Shown in pieces: positions 53,369-61,780 of a stretch of 64,000 bases of DNA. Below the pieces are notes generated by a model, which saw nothing but the letters and a program-made list of their open reading frames with translations, ran no database searches and was not told where the DNA came from. Source of the DNA: Yponomeuta sedellus (taxonomy: Eukaryota; Arthropoda; Insecta; Lepidoptera; Yponomeutidae); contig OW203736.1 of NCBI GenBank assembly GCA_934045075.1, forward strand, positions 18,798,805-18,862,804. The letters are read 5' to 3'. The stretch's first letter is position 1. Each line of letters opens with the position of its first letter. The translations under genes were made by a program, and so were the position numbers.

Positions 53369-54315
53369 AAATAAGATAGTAAAATTGACCATGGGATAAA
53401 ATTTAAAAATATGTAATCAAAATATCGTGATATGATGTATTTCATAGATCTGTTTCAGTCTTAGATGCTATGTGTATGGATTGCGGCTGCGGTAACCGCC
53501 GCGATAGAGCTAGTGTGGAATAAGCTTAATATTATGTTTTCGTTCTTATGCTCTTCAAGTTAAAGCTAAAGCTCTTTAGGTATGTTAAGAATAGCGTATT
53601 TATTTAAGTGAACTAATAATGTAATGAATTAAAATAGATAGGTACTTAGTTATAAAAGTGTTATGTACTATAAGCTAATAAGTATAGTTTTGGGTGAATA
53701 AATTGGGTTATACTACCAGCTTCTTTTATTTCCATGACCTAACATTGTTACCTAATGTTACAAAAACAAAAGAATATGTAAGTATTGTTAGTTCCTACAT
53801 ATCTCAGAAATTTTTGCTATAGACATAGTCTTGAGCGCGGTGGGATGAGGAGAGCTAAACTATATTCAATGAAGTTTTGATTTCGTGTCTACTGAAAGTA
53901 TGACAGCTCCCTGTGGGAATCGAGCCCACGACCTCTGCAATAGTAATCAAACGCTATCATCACTAGACCGACGAGACAGTCAAAAGTAGGTCAAGTCAAG
54001 GTGTTAGCGATGTTGCAAACAGCAAGGGAGGCGCATCGATGTTGCATAGCGCGCAAGGGTTCAATGACTACTATTTACTTAGTCAGCAATGACATACTTG
54101 ATTCAAACACATTCGATATTGATAATGCTGACTACGAATTCGAGCTCGCTCACTCTTATATGTATTAAAAGAGACAGGATTAATTTTCTAGAGCGATCGA
54201 AACGTATGAATAGGTAAGTTACACTCATCTACAAATCCATTTTATATTTGGTGGTTCAGTAATTTATTGTTACTGCATCGTTCGAGCCAACTAGAAGATC
54301 AGCAGACGTGAAAAC
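53369..54315. other. intergenic stretch with a SINE on the minus strand
   Basis: No gene. On the minus strand at about 53895-53990 a tRNA-derived SINE head is clear: box A GGTCTAGTGATGATAGCG and box B GTGGGCTCGATTCCCAC. A small hairpin (GCGGCTGCGG...CCGCCGC) lies at about 53484-53504. The rest is AT-rich. Confidence 0.6.
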
Positions 54316-54787
54316 ATGTCGATTTCGGTAAGCATTATTTTTTTCCATCCAATTTATATTACACAGTTTGAAATAGGTTTGAATATTTTTAATAATTTTT
54401 TTTTTTTGTTTTTTTCAGATTTTAGGCGAGACTGATCCGACTGACCCTTACTACTACGCGCAAAATATTTTGAGTGGGTTCGATAGTGATGTCGAAGAAA
54501 TACGAAACCCGGCTCCATCAGACGTGGGGAAGCGGAAAAGTAAGACTTCAAGGAAACGGGTTGCAAAGGACTCCACGTCTACATCATATGTGGTTAGCAA
54601 GGCGGCAAGAAGAGGAAATCGGTTGATAAAAATAGAAGTATTCGACTTAAATGAGTGTAAGGACACAAACAGTGAAAGTGCGGTGTTAAGTGCCCAATAT
54701 GTTGTGATAGATCCTGTAGACGAAATAATGGACATGGTGGAAAACGTAGTTAAGAACATTTCTAAAAATATGTGCAATAGTTATTAA
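54316..54787 (+). CDS. Polinton copy 2 second small protein (two exons), unknown function
   Basis: Exon 1 is 54316-54327 (ATG plus three codons, donor GTAAGC). Exon 2 runs from 54420, after a long pyrimidine tract and TTTTTTTCAG, to the stop at 54787. The join is in phase and gives 126 residues. The protein has DPYYYAQNILSGFDSDVEE, then basic residues (KRKSKTSRKRVAK), a strand RLIKIEVFDL and a C-terminal helix after DEIMDM. The copy 1 homologue at 17323-17685 keeps the same blocks. The family is unknown. The tiny first exon shows that rightward genes here depend on splicing. Confidence 0.78.
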
Positions 54788-54895
54788 TTTCGTTTTAAAT
54801 TAAAAATTAATTAAATAAAACATGTTTTCTTTTTTAAATACATTTACATTTATTTCTTACTTTCAATAAAAAAGTTACATAAATACTTGCTTATT

Positions 54896-55384
54896 CTAAA
54901 TAAATTCTATAACATTATTTTCATAAAACCATTTCTTGACACATAGTACATTTTTCAACGCACATTGTTTGTGGTGAGAAAAACACGTAAAATTGCATAC
55001 ACTATATTTATCATGCAGGTATTTTATATTAGGACATTGATTTTCCTCGATATTAATAACACAACAATCACCACAAAGTTTATTTACCCACATGATTTTT
55101 TCTAAACCTTTTACAAAAATTTTCTTATTCCTCAATAAACTATAAATTAACCTATGAAATTCGCGGTAGTCAATAAAACCTTCACGCCAATAAATTCCTC
55201 TATTCTTTTCCAACCAAACAACTTGCTTTTTTTCGCTATCTGATAAAGTAGAAAATGGATAAGGAGGTTTTACCAAGTAGACCATAGTAAATTCTTTAGT
55301 AGCGAGAGCAAACTCTTTAATAATAAAATTATTTTTATAATCTCTAAATCCTTGTAAATCTACAAAAATATGTTCAGAATTCAT
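54896..55384 (-). CDS. Polinton 162-aa conserved protein, possible exonuclease fold
   Basis: Last gene of the leftward block. It begins NSEHIFVDLQGFRDYKNNF, has KPPYPF and VWLEKNRGIYW, then VKGLEKIMWV, and ends with a cysteine-rich cluster (CNFTCFSHHKQCALKNVLC). Copy 1 has an intact counterpart. The N-terminal aspartate in FVDLQG and the later KG.EK segment recall 3'-5' exonuclease folds; this is inference and the full acidic set is not visible. Its ATG overlaps the capsid stop codon as ATGA (55381-55384). Confidence 0.75.
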   Translation of the reverse strand: MNSEHIFVDLQGFRDYKNNFIIKEFALATKEFTMVYLVKPPYPFSTLSDSEKKQVVWLEKNRGIYWREGFIDYREFHRLIYSLLRNKKIFVKGLEKIMWVNKLCGDCCVINIEENQCPNIKYLHDKYSVCNFTCFSHHKQCALKNVLCVKKWFYENNVIEFI

Positions 55385-56595
55385 GTTATTTTTTTAACGA
55401 TGTTAGAAAGTGGTTTATATTCGATTACACAATCGTTTAGTATGAGGCAGTAAGCAGAAGTTTGATCTGGTATTTCTAAATCACTCTCTATTTCTACTCT
55501 AACATCAATGGGACCTGTCTTCAGGGTCTCATTTTGCCTGCAGCAATCTATTACAAATAATGGTGCTTTATCTTTGAAATCCTTCAGATTTAACAACGGC
55601 TCACACCGACGTCCATAGTAAGACTGTTGGAATCTAGCGTACTGCTCATATAATATCATATACCTTTCTTCAGTAAACTTAATATTGAGACTTTCATATG
55701 GAAAGTAAGTTGAATTTAAAAAAACCTTGACATCACGTACATAACAATGATCAAAGTGAGACATGTCTTTCATACCTAAACTTTTCCGATTAGTTTGTAA
55801 ACCAATAATCACATAACGTGGTTTCTCTAATTGAGATGTGGTTTTTATAGACCAAGTATGTTTTGTAGTCTGTGGTAAAAGAGGGTATTCATAGAGATCC
55901 CAATTCCTAAATGCTAAACTGATAGGTCTATCTTTCTCCAAACATCTCAGCAAGTTAACTCTTTCACGATCAGATACTTTTATATGCGGTACTCTCCATA
56001 CAATTTTGTTAATGGTTATGTCATCTAACACTTCATTAGTGGTTAATTTAATAGAATTAAGGTTTGTATTACTACGCAAAAGAACCAGCTCATGTTTACA
56101 GTTCATTATTATTTTATTATAATCTTCAGCGAAACCTAAAACTTTATTCAATGGGATACAGGCGGAAAAATTACCAGTAGTATTTTTTATTCCATCAATG
56201 TCCCACCCCCATAGCCGTGACATTTTTGATTCATTTTCATTCATCGAGAGCAATGATTTAATAGTAGTTGTGATCCCAGCATTTTTTATCCTATCAATTT
56301 CTACGCCATTTAGTTCATATCGAATGTCTTGGAAAAGAAAAAGCGCTGCATTATTCACCAACTCAATATTACTCACTCTCTCTTTTTTATCGCCATTTGG
56401 ACGGTGCACTGTGATAGAACCTTCGATGTATAGTGTACTCTGTGACGGTAAGACGTATAAGTCTTGTTGATTGATGGGAATGCGTATTTCATCGTTTTTG
56501 TTAAAACTATTAATGTAGGGCTTATACGAATGGATTTGGTAGCTTTCAATGCTGTTGTCGTAGGCGAAAGAATCCAAGATATTTAAGATATTCAT
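55381..56595 (-). CDS. Polinton copy 2 major capsid protein (double jelly-roll type)
   Basis: The 404-residue frame is intact. It begins MNILNILDSF and contains QIHSYKPYINSF, RIPINQQDLYVLPSQSTLY, FQDIRYELNGVEIDRIKNAG, WDLYEYPLLPQTTKHTWSI and FVIDCCRQNETLKTGPIDVR. The length, beta-strand-rich pattern and place between penton-like and exonuclease-like genes agree with the Polinton/adintovirus major capsid protein, which forms hexon-like trimers. Assignment by fold is from family knowledge and needs structure prediction. The start overlaps the microprotein stop (ATGA at 56592-56595). Confidence 0.85.
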   Translation of the reverse strand: MNILNILDSFAYDNSIESYQIHSYKPYINSFNKNDEIRIPINQQDLYVLPSQSTLYIEGSITVHRPNGDKKERVSNIELVNNAALFLFQDIRYELNGVEIDRIKNAGITTTIKSLLSMNENESKMSRLWGWDIDGIKNTTGNFSACIPLNKVLGFAEDYNKIIMNCKHELVLLRSNTNLNSIKLTTNEVLDDITINKIVWRVPHIKVSDRERVNLLRCLEKDRPISLAFRNWDLYEYPLLPQTTKHTWSIKTTSQLEKPRYVIIGLQTNRKSLGMKDMSHFDHCYVRDVKVFLNSTYFPYESLNIKFTEERYMILYEQYARFQQSYYGRRCEPLLNLKDFKDKAPLFVIDCCRQNETLKTGPIDVRVEIESDLEIPDQTSAYCLILNDCVIEYKPLSNIVKKIT

Positions 56596-56738
56596 TTTAT
56601 GACTTTTAAGTATCTGAGAAATTGTTTATTTTCCTTAGTCAGTTTTTTCTTTTTAGCAGGTGGTTTCTGTTGCGGTGGATGTGTTGTACTGAGATCTTTG
56701 GTTTCGGGTACCAATGTTTTATTTATGAAATCTATCAT
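56592..56738 (-). CDS. conserved 48-aa basic microprotein between penton and capsid genes
   Basis: The 48-codon frame begins at the ATG that overlaps the penton-like stop (ATGA, 56735-56738) and its own stop overlaps the capsid ATG (ATGA, 56592-56595). It starts MIDFINKTLV, has PPQQKPPAKKKK in the middle and ends LTKENKQFLRYLKVIK. Copy 1 at 19683-19826 keeps MIDF, the proline pair, basic residues and LTK.NKQFL at the same places. No transmembrane segment or signal peptide. Too short for ordinary gene finding. A capsid cement or DNA-condensing peptide fits charge and position but is not demonstrated. Confidence 0.8.
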   Translation of the reverse strand: MIDFINKTLVPETKDLSTTHPPQQKPPAKKKKLTKENKQFLRYLKVIK

Positions 56739-57406
56739 TTTCGTCTTAGGTGTAAATATAGTAGTAGTTCTTCTTGTCGTAGATTTATAAGGTTGTTATT
56801 TGCATCCAAAATCCTTATATTAATCTCGCTAACTGTATTTTGATTTACTGGGAAATATATCAAATTTTTTGGGATTTCTATAATCCTGTACCCTGGCGGT
56901 ACATTAGGTGCAAATTCGTAAATTATATGGCTAGGCTTCCCATTTATGTACGATCCGCTCACGATATCACATTCTATTCGAACGATGGTTGTTGGTAGAA
57001 TGTTTACAGGGAAGAGAGACTCATGTAATATATTAGCTTTAAGAGTCTGATTTCCAAAACCCAATATCCTTCCGATTGAACCGGATTTCTCAAAATGAAT
57101 ATCTTTTGAACAAATTATTTTTGTGCTCAAAGTGTTATTGTTACATATCAAATTAAACGTACAGTCTACTAAATTTGTTTTTAAAAAGTCATTTATATCT
57201 AATAGCTCGTATGATCCTTCGGGTATTTCAATCATTTCGTTGTCGCCATAATGAAATTTGTTGTTGTAGCATTCTATGTTAGGAATCGAATTAAACGTCG
57301 AAAAAAAGATCAGCCCACATTCATATTCACCATCAAGCTGCAGAGCCGGCGAATAAAATGTTGACAAAGCTGGTTTACAACCGGTTATTGATAGCGTGAA
57401 TGACAT
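56735..57406 (-). CDS. Polinton copy 2 penton-like minor capsid protein
   Basis: An intact 223-residue frame starting MSFTLSITGCKPALST. Alternating hydrophobic strands include IPEGSYELLDINDFL, NNNTLSTKI, TIVRIECDIVSG and VPPGYRIIEIPKNLIYFP, typical of a single jelly-roll penton subunit. It lies next to the major capsid gene, as in other Polintons. The stop overlaps the microprotein start. No lesion is evident. Confidence 0.8.
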   Translation of the reverse strand: MSFTLSITGCKPALSTFYSPALQLDGEYECGLIFFSTFNSIPNIECYNNKFHYGDNEMIEIPEGSYELLDINDFLKTNLVDCTFNLICNNNTLSTKIICSKDIHFEKSGSIGRILGFGNQTLKANILHESLFPVNILPTTIVRIECDIVSGSYINGKPSHIIYEFAPNVPPGYRIIEIPKNLIYFPVNQNTVSEINIRILDANNNLINLRQEELLLYLHLRRK

Positions 57407-57437
57407 CGTAATAATGGTGAGAATAGTTTATGATTTC

Positions 57438-57833
57438 TTAATATAAATGTTTCAACCAGAATGTTTTTAAAAATTTTATGCATAAATGACCGCAATTATA
57501 GGTGTTGTTTTGTTGATAGTTCATATAACTATAATAAACGTTAGTGTTTTTTGTTAAGTACTTGATTAATTCTACAGGTGGTTTTAAACCATAACTATCA
57601 AAGTACACGCTGTAATTATTTATCTTAATGTAGGCTACCCAGTGAGTTCCCGGATTTATTGAATTATCTAGATTCAGGATAGCGCACTCGATGTTATTTG
57701 ATTTGCTTGGTAAAGTGTCTCTCATATAGACACCTCGAAAGTATGGGATGTCCCGAGTATAATATATTAAATCTATATTACTCAGTGCTCGTCTGGGTAA
57801 CCTTTTAACTAGTTTTTTGAAGAATGTACGCAC
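57438..57833 (-). CDS. Polinton copy 2 adenain-like cysteine protease
   Basis: 131 residues, intact. The catalytic set of the Ulp1/adenain clan is visible: H64 in GTHWVAY, D79 in YFDSYG, glutamines at 107-108 and C114 in YNCGHLC. It begins MRTFFKKLVKRLPRRAL. The N-terminal 25 bases overlap the 3' end of the phospholipase-like gene (57809-57833). Its likely role is to cleave capsid precursor proteins during maturation. It is shorter than adenovirus protease but typical for Polintons. Confidence 0.9.
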   Translation of the reverse strand: MRTFFKKLVKRLPRRALSNIDLIYYTRDIPYFRGVYMRDTLPSKSNNIECAILNLDNSINPGTHWVAYIKINNYSVYFDSYGLKPPVELIKYLTKNTNVYYSYMNYQQNNTYNCGHLCIKFLKTFWLKHLY

Positions 57834-58537
57834 AATCCCTTACCTGTCTTGTATGGTTTGATGTATAAACCTTTGCCTAAGGAGATCGATTCCATCATTT
57901 TATTGTGACGCACGGATTCAGAAAGATTTTTTTGGGCTGACTTGTAATCATTAACTGCTTTTGCTATTCCACCAATACCTCCAGCTAAAGAACCCAATGC
58001 TGATAGACCAGCAAAAATAGGAATGAGTGGAAGTATTCCTCCAGTTTTAGGGATGGGAATAATTCTTGGCAGCTTCATATTATTTTTCTTATGAAATATT
58101 TTTTTTGCTGCTAAGTATGCAAACTGAATAGCATCTTGAATATTTTTAGGTTTCTTTTTTTTCAGATGCGATTTTAATTTAGCCATTGAAGTTTTGAATG
58201 ATTTAATTCCAGCACCCGATTTAATTTTTGCTTTCATTACTTTATTCACCAACCATGATGCAACTTTTTCACCTCTGCTAGCATCTTCTGATTTTAATCG
58301 TTGCTTTGCCATCTTTCTTAGCTCTAAGTCAGCCTTATGCCGATCTTCTAAACTTGAATACTTTGAATAAGCTATGTCGTGCAGCATACAAGCGCTGTCC
58401 AAAGGGTTTATGCCTTTATCGCCTCTTTGCAAACGTTCTTGTAATCGAGTACCTGGACCGCAGTAGTTGTAGCCTGGTAAGTGTAACTCTATTGGTAAAT
58501 TATTGATTAAAGTATTGAGAAGTCCTTTCCCTTTCAT
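57809..58537 (-). CDS. phospholipase A2-like capsid protein with hydrophobic segment
   Basis: 242 residues. The N-terminal 70 residues resemble the parvovirus VP1 phospholipase domain: calcium loop YCGPG (25-29), catalytic H53-D54 in HDIAYSKY and D70 in HKAD. A basic helical region follows (about 85-160), and then a glycine- and alanine-rich hydrophobic segment (around 175-200, LPLIPIFAGLSALGSLAGG), which may insert into membranes. The end has KPYKTGKGLC. In parvoviruses this activity lets the particle leave endosomes; the same role here is inference. Intact, unlike the hAT-split copy 1 homologue. Confidence 0.85.
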   Translation of the reverse strand: MKGKGLLNTLINNLPIELHLPGYNYCGPGTRLQERLQRGDKGINPLDSACMLHDIAYSKYSSLEDRHKADLELRKMAKQRLKSEDASRGEKVASWLVNKVMKAKIKSGAGIKSFKTSMAKLKSHLKKKKPKNIQDAIQFAYLAAKKIFHKKNNMKLPRIIPIPKTGGILPLIPIFAGLSALGSLAGGIGGIAKAVNDYKSAQKNLSESVRHNKMMESISLGKGLYIKPYKTGKGLCVHSSKN

Positions 58538-58586
58538 AACTAACGATGTAATGAAAAATAAGTTAACTAATCTGTAGTAATATACT

Positions 58587-59519
58587 TCAATGCTTTATTA
58601 TAGCACTTTTATTAATCCAACTATTTTCCTCTTGACCTAAGCCGAGCCATTTAACAAGATATTTGTTTCCCTTTTTTTTAATTACCTTCTCAACTAAATA
58701 AATATTGGGACAGCTAGTTTTTTGCAGTTCGTGTTCGTAAAAACAACCTTTTATTGGTATACAATGTTGATCTCGTATGTAATATGTTGTGGGTATAGAT
58801 TTTATTACTTTTACAACAGTGAATAATTCGGTAGACCAGTTTGGTGTATATCCTTTTTGAAAATCTCCTTTGTGCTTGCTGATACGGACAAAGTCTCCAA
58901 CACGAAATTTAATTTTCTTTGCAGGTAAGGAAGGTTGTGATTTGTTTATATTACATGCAACGAGTGATTCATTTAACTTGTTTATTTCAGACGGCATATG
59001 TTTTGTAGTGCGATGCATAGTATTATTATAGCTCTTAACTATATCACATAAAGGTTCTCCAATCCACTTATAATTTCCAAACAAGCTAAAATGTTTAAAC
59101 AACTTGCTCTTCAAAGTTCTTATTAATCTTTCTACTATAGACGCTTTTTTTGTTGAATAAGTTGAATAATGATTTATTTTCCATCGGTTCGTAAGCTTCT
59201 GAAAAACGTCATTGTGAAATTCGGTACCCTTGTCGGTTTGTAAATTAGCAGGTGATCGGCCTTCTTGTAAAACCTTATCAAACGCTAGAGACACCTCAGT
59301 TTTTGTTTTATTCTTTAATGGAGCGATCCATGCGTATTTAGAAAAAGCATCGATGACTACTAAAATAAATTTGAATCCTTTGTTAACCTTCTGATAGTTT
59401 TGCATATCAATCAAATCGGCTTGCCATAAATCATCAATCCCTTTTAAAATAACAGAACGACGTGGGAAATTTCTTCTAGCTGCTTTATGGATTTCATTTA
59501 CAACAGATTGTTTGCTCAT
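58587..59519 (-). CDS. Polinton copy 2 retrovirus-type integrase with chromodomain
   Basis: 310 residues, intact. The DDE residues are D35 (WQADLID), D96 (LQTDKGTEF) and E130 (ASIVERLIRTLK). A basic SH3-like region (VGDFVRISKHKG) precedes a C-terminal chromodomain (YLVEKVIKKKGNKYLVKWLG, then ENSWI). It catalyses insertion with 6-bp duplications, matching GTCTAC at the element ends. The ATG overlaps the stop of the upstream fibre-like gene (ATGA, 59516-59519). Confidence 0.93.
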   Translation of the reverse strand: MSKQSVVNEIHKAARRNFPRRSVILKGIDDLWQADLIDMQNYQKVNKGFKFILVVIDAFSKYAWIAPLKNKTKTEVSLAFDKVLQEGRSPANLQTDKGTEFHNDVFQKLTNRWKINHYSTYSTKKASIVERLIRTLKSKLFKHFSLFGNYKWIGEPLCDIVKSYNNTMHRTTKHMPSEINKLNESLVACNINKSQPSLPAKKIKFRVGDFVRISKHKGDFQKGYTPNWSTELFTVVKVIKSIPTTYYIRDQHCIPIKGCFYEHELQKTSCPNIYLVEKVIKKKGNKYLVKWLGLGQEENSWINKSAIIKH

Positions 59520-59878
59520 GCTGGTTTCGATGAGTCTCTGAGTGCTACTATATGATCTTTAATAATATTACTCGCTTCTACCTTTGAACACTTCTCATCT
59601 AACTGTTTCTGTAGCAGTTGTATTTGAGTTTTTATACTTTTAAGTTCATTAATGAAATCTTGTTTTTTACAATATAATTTATTGTTTTTTTCTACATACT
59701 CCTTGCTAACAGCTTCATCTGCTGCTACAGCTAACGGTAATCCTCTCAATATACATTGTTTTAAGTCGTAAACTCCTGACTCATTTTTACTTAGCCCTGT
59801 GTTTATAGGAACCAAATTTAATGGATCTGACACACGCAGTCTTTTATGAACATGATGTCCAAATTTATCTATATTCAT
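59516..59878 (-). CDS. small fibre-like coiled-coil protein
   Basis: 120 residues, beginning MNIDKFGHHVHKRLRV. A strand-like segment GVYDLKQCILRGLPLAVAAD leads into EAVSKEYVEKNN, a pattern like the collar between shaft and stalk of phage or virus fibres. A coiled coil follows (ELKSIKTQIQLLQKQLDEKC). Both Polinton copies keep all three parts. A trimeric spike is a reasonable but unproven guess; a scaffolding protein is an alternative. Confidence 0.65.
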   Translation of the reverse strand: MNIDKFGHHVHKRLRVSDPLNLVPINTGLSKNESGVYDLKQCILRGLPLAVAADEAVSKEYVEKNNKLYCKKQDFINELKSIKTQIQLLQKQLDEKCSKVEASNIIKDHIVALRDSSKPA

Positions 59879-59946
59879 CTTGTAAATAGTGTGAAGGTTA
59901 GAGTAGAAATAAAATAAAATATAGATTACATAAGTATTTATTCATT

Positions 59947-60891
59947 TTATATCACACCACGTTTTTTCAGTTCTGTTAAAACTGATACAATTTCATCATC
60001 TAAGCCAGTATTACCGGCATCTTTCGAAGCTATTAATAATTTCAATGTTTCAACTAATTCGTTTGGATCATTCCAAAAAATGTAATCTACTTTGTTATCA
60101 ACTTTTTTAAGCAATGATAAACCCTTTCCTTTGGAAACATTGGCGGAACATAATAAGGGTTTTACAATTTGTAAATACTTAAATCCTCTGTTGCTATTGA
60201 TTGGTTGATTGGGATCATATTTACGTCGATGAGCGTTTGTGCTTATTAGTATAAATTTATAATTCCTTTTATCATCTTCAGTGATAATGTTTAGATCAGG
60301 ATTTTTTTTGTAAAGTAATTCACTGAGTCCATTAGTTTTGACATACGAATGACCTGCTATTTCAAATGCATCATTAGTTATGGAGAGCGGTGCTGATCCT
60401 ATCATAGGTTTTCCATTTTCCAATCTAATTCCATAAGGTACATCTTTGAATACTTCTGATGATAAAGACCATGACGATAAAGACTTTGCATTTGGTGTTG
60501 AAGCACCATCCGAATTTGTTTCAAAAAATATGTCACTCATGTTATTTCTAAGACTTTGATTCAGTTCAGAGTCACTTATGTTATCATCGCTGTTACTAGC
60601 ATTCGATACCTCTTGGAGTGATTCCCTTGAAGAGCTAATTTCAGAAAATTTTCGTTTCTTCGTAGGTGTAGACTGTCGTGCTAAATGTTCAAGCGAATCA
60701 ACATCTTCATTACTTAACTGTTCTTGATACGGGGTTCTCGTTAGCTGTTTAAGTGGATCTGTTACTGGTTTGAACATAGTTTCTAATGCCAACTCAGAAT
60801 CCATTTTAGTATTTTTCATGTTTTGAACCTTCTTTTTAACAGCCTCAGCAGACTTAATTATTTGTTGTTTAATTGATTTTTCATCACACAT
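59947..60891 (-). CDS. Polinton 314-aa conserved protein of unknown function
   Basis: An intact frame starting MCDEKSIKQQIIKSAEAVKKK. The first half is charged and serine-rich with low complexity and probably disordered. The second half is conserved: PYGIRLENGKPMIGS, then NAHRRKYDPNQPINSNRGFK, and a leucine-rich segment (LVETLKLLIASKDAG). No catalytic motif is recognised. It lies between ATPase and fibre-like genes, as in copy 1. I have seen similar proteins with Polintons in insects but cannot assign a role. Structural or packaging functions are possible. Confidence 0.75.
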   Translation of the reverse strand: MCDEKSIKQQIIKSAEAVKKKVQNMKNTKMDSELALETMFKPVTDPLKQLTRTPYQEQLSNEDVDSLEHLARQSTPTKKRKFSEISSSRESLQEVSNASNSDDNISDSELNQSLRNNMSDIFFETNSDGASTPNAKSLSSWSLSSEVFKDVPYGIRLENGKPMIGSAPLSITNDAFEIAGHSYVKTNGLSELLYKKNPDLNIITEDDKRNYKFILISTNAHRRKYDPNQPINSNRGFKYLQIVKPLLCSANVSKGKGLSLLKKVDNKVDYIFWNDPNELVETLKLLIASKDAGNTGLDDEIVSVLTELKKRGVI

Positions 60892-60972
60892 TTTTTCTTA
60901 TTTTACAACTACTCGCATATAAAGAAGATAAGAAAGTGGCTTCTGATTTAAAAAAAACGGCATTTATGTATC

Positions 60973-61662
60973 TCACTCGTCGAAAGTAATAAAGGTGTCG
61001 AATTTCATTCTGTAGCATCCGTTATTTCTTTGACAGTCTTTATTAATCACTAAATAGCTAAATGTATCTTTCCAAACTTGTGAACAAAGTTCGCGAAATT
61101 GATGCCAAGGCATATCAGTGTTCACATGTTCATCATAAATATGACGTAAGTTAATATCATCCTGTTTGAATATGATGAGTAGATTTGCATTGTCGCGAAC
61201 CAGTTGTTTTGGGACTTTGCTATAAGTTTGGTTCAAATAAAAACAGTCTATATTTTTATGTCTACCCATGGCAAAGTAATCACGAATGTTATTTTGATTT
61301 TCACAGGCAACATCGTCGAAAATAATGACAGAATTTTGAGACGCTAAGCTTGGATTTAAGACTTCTTTGTTATCGCGATATTTATAATAACGTATTCCTG
61401 GAACGAGATTCATTACCTTCTCTAAAAATATGTATTTTGGTTGATACAACGTTTTCGAATAAACGTACACGTTACGGAAATGTAAACCATTAGGATGTAA
61501 AAGTAACCCAAGGACTAAGTTTGTTTTTCCGCAGTTAGACGGTCCGCAAACTATACAACGGATGGTGTTTGGTAAAAGCTTTCCGTGACGATATGTATTT
61601 TTTTCAGATCCTACATCAATATTCTCAAGATTTAGTGATGTAGGTTGTTTAACAAATTTCAT
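60973..61662 (-). CDS. A32/FtsK-like genome-packaging ATPase
   Basis: 229 residues, intact. Walker A is CGPSNCGKTN (G40 to T47) and Walker B is VIIFDDVAC (D116, D117). FAMGRHKNIDCFYLNQTYSK, containing a sensor-like asparagine/glutamine and an arginine, is typical of the A32 group of the FtsK-HerA superfamily. It starts MKFVKQPTSLNLENI. As the first gene of the leftward block it lies just inside the right terminal repeat. It would pump element DNA into capsids. Confidence 0.92.
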   Translation of the reverse strand: MKFVKQPTSLNLENIDVGSEKNTYRHGKLLPNTIRCIVCGPSNCGKTNLVLGLLLHPNGLHFRNVYVYSKTLYQPKYIFLEKVMNLVPGIRYYKYRDNKEVLNPSLASQNSVIIFDDVACENQNNIRDYFAMGRHKNIDCFYLNQTYSKVPKQLVRDNANLLIIFKQDDINLRHIYDEHVNTDMPWHQFRELCSQVWKDTFSYLVINKDCQRNNGCYRMKFDTFITFDE

Positions 61663-61780
61663 TTTTGGAGAAATATGTTACCAGTGATGTCCTCATTACT
61701 GAAATGCGATCATCACGATTAAACTTCAGTATTTATCTGTGTTACTAACATCATTTCATTTCCTGCCGCAAGTAAAATTC

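Noticed and set aside
53895..53990. Possible tRNA gene on the minus strand
   Set aside because: Boxes A and B are good, but the arms do not pair into a cloverleaf and the sequence continues into a retroposon body.
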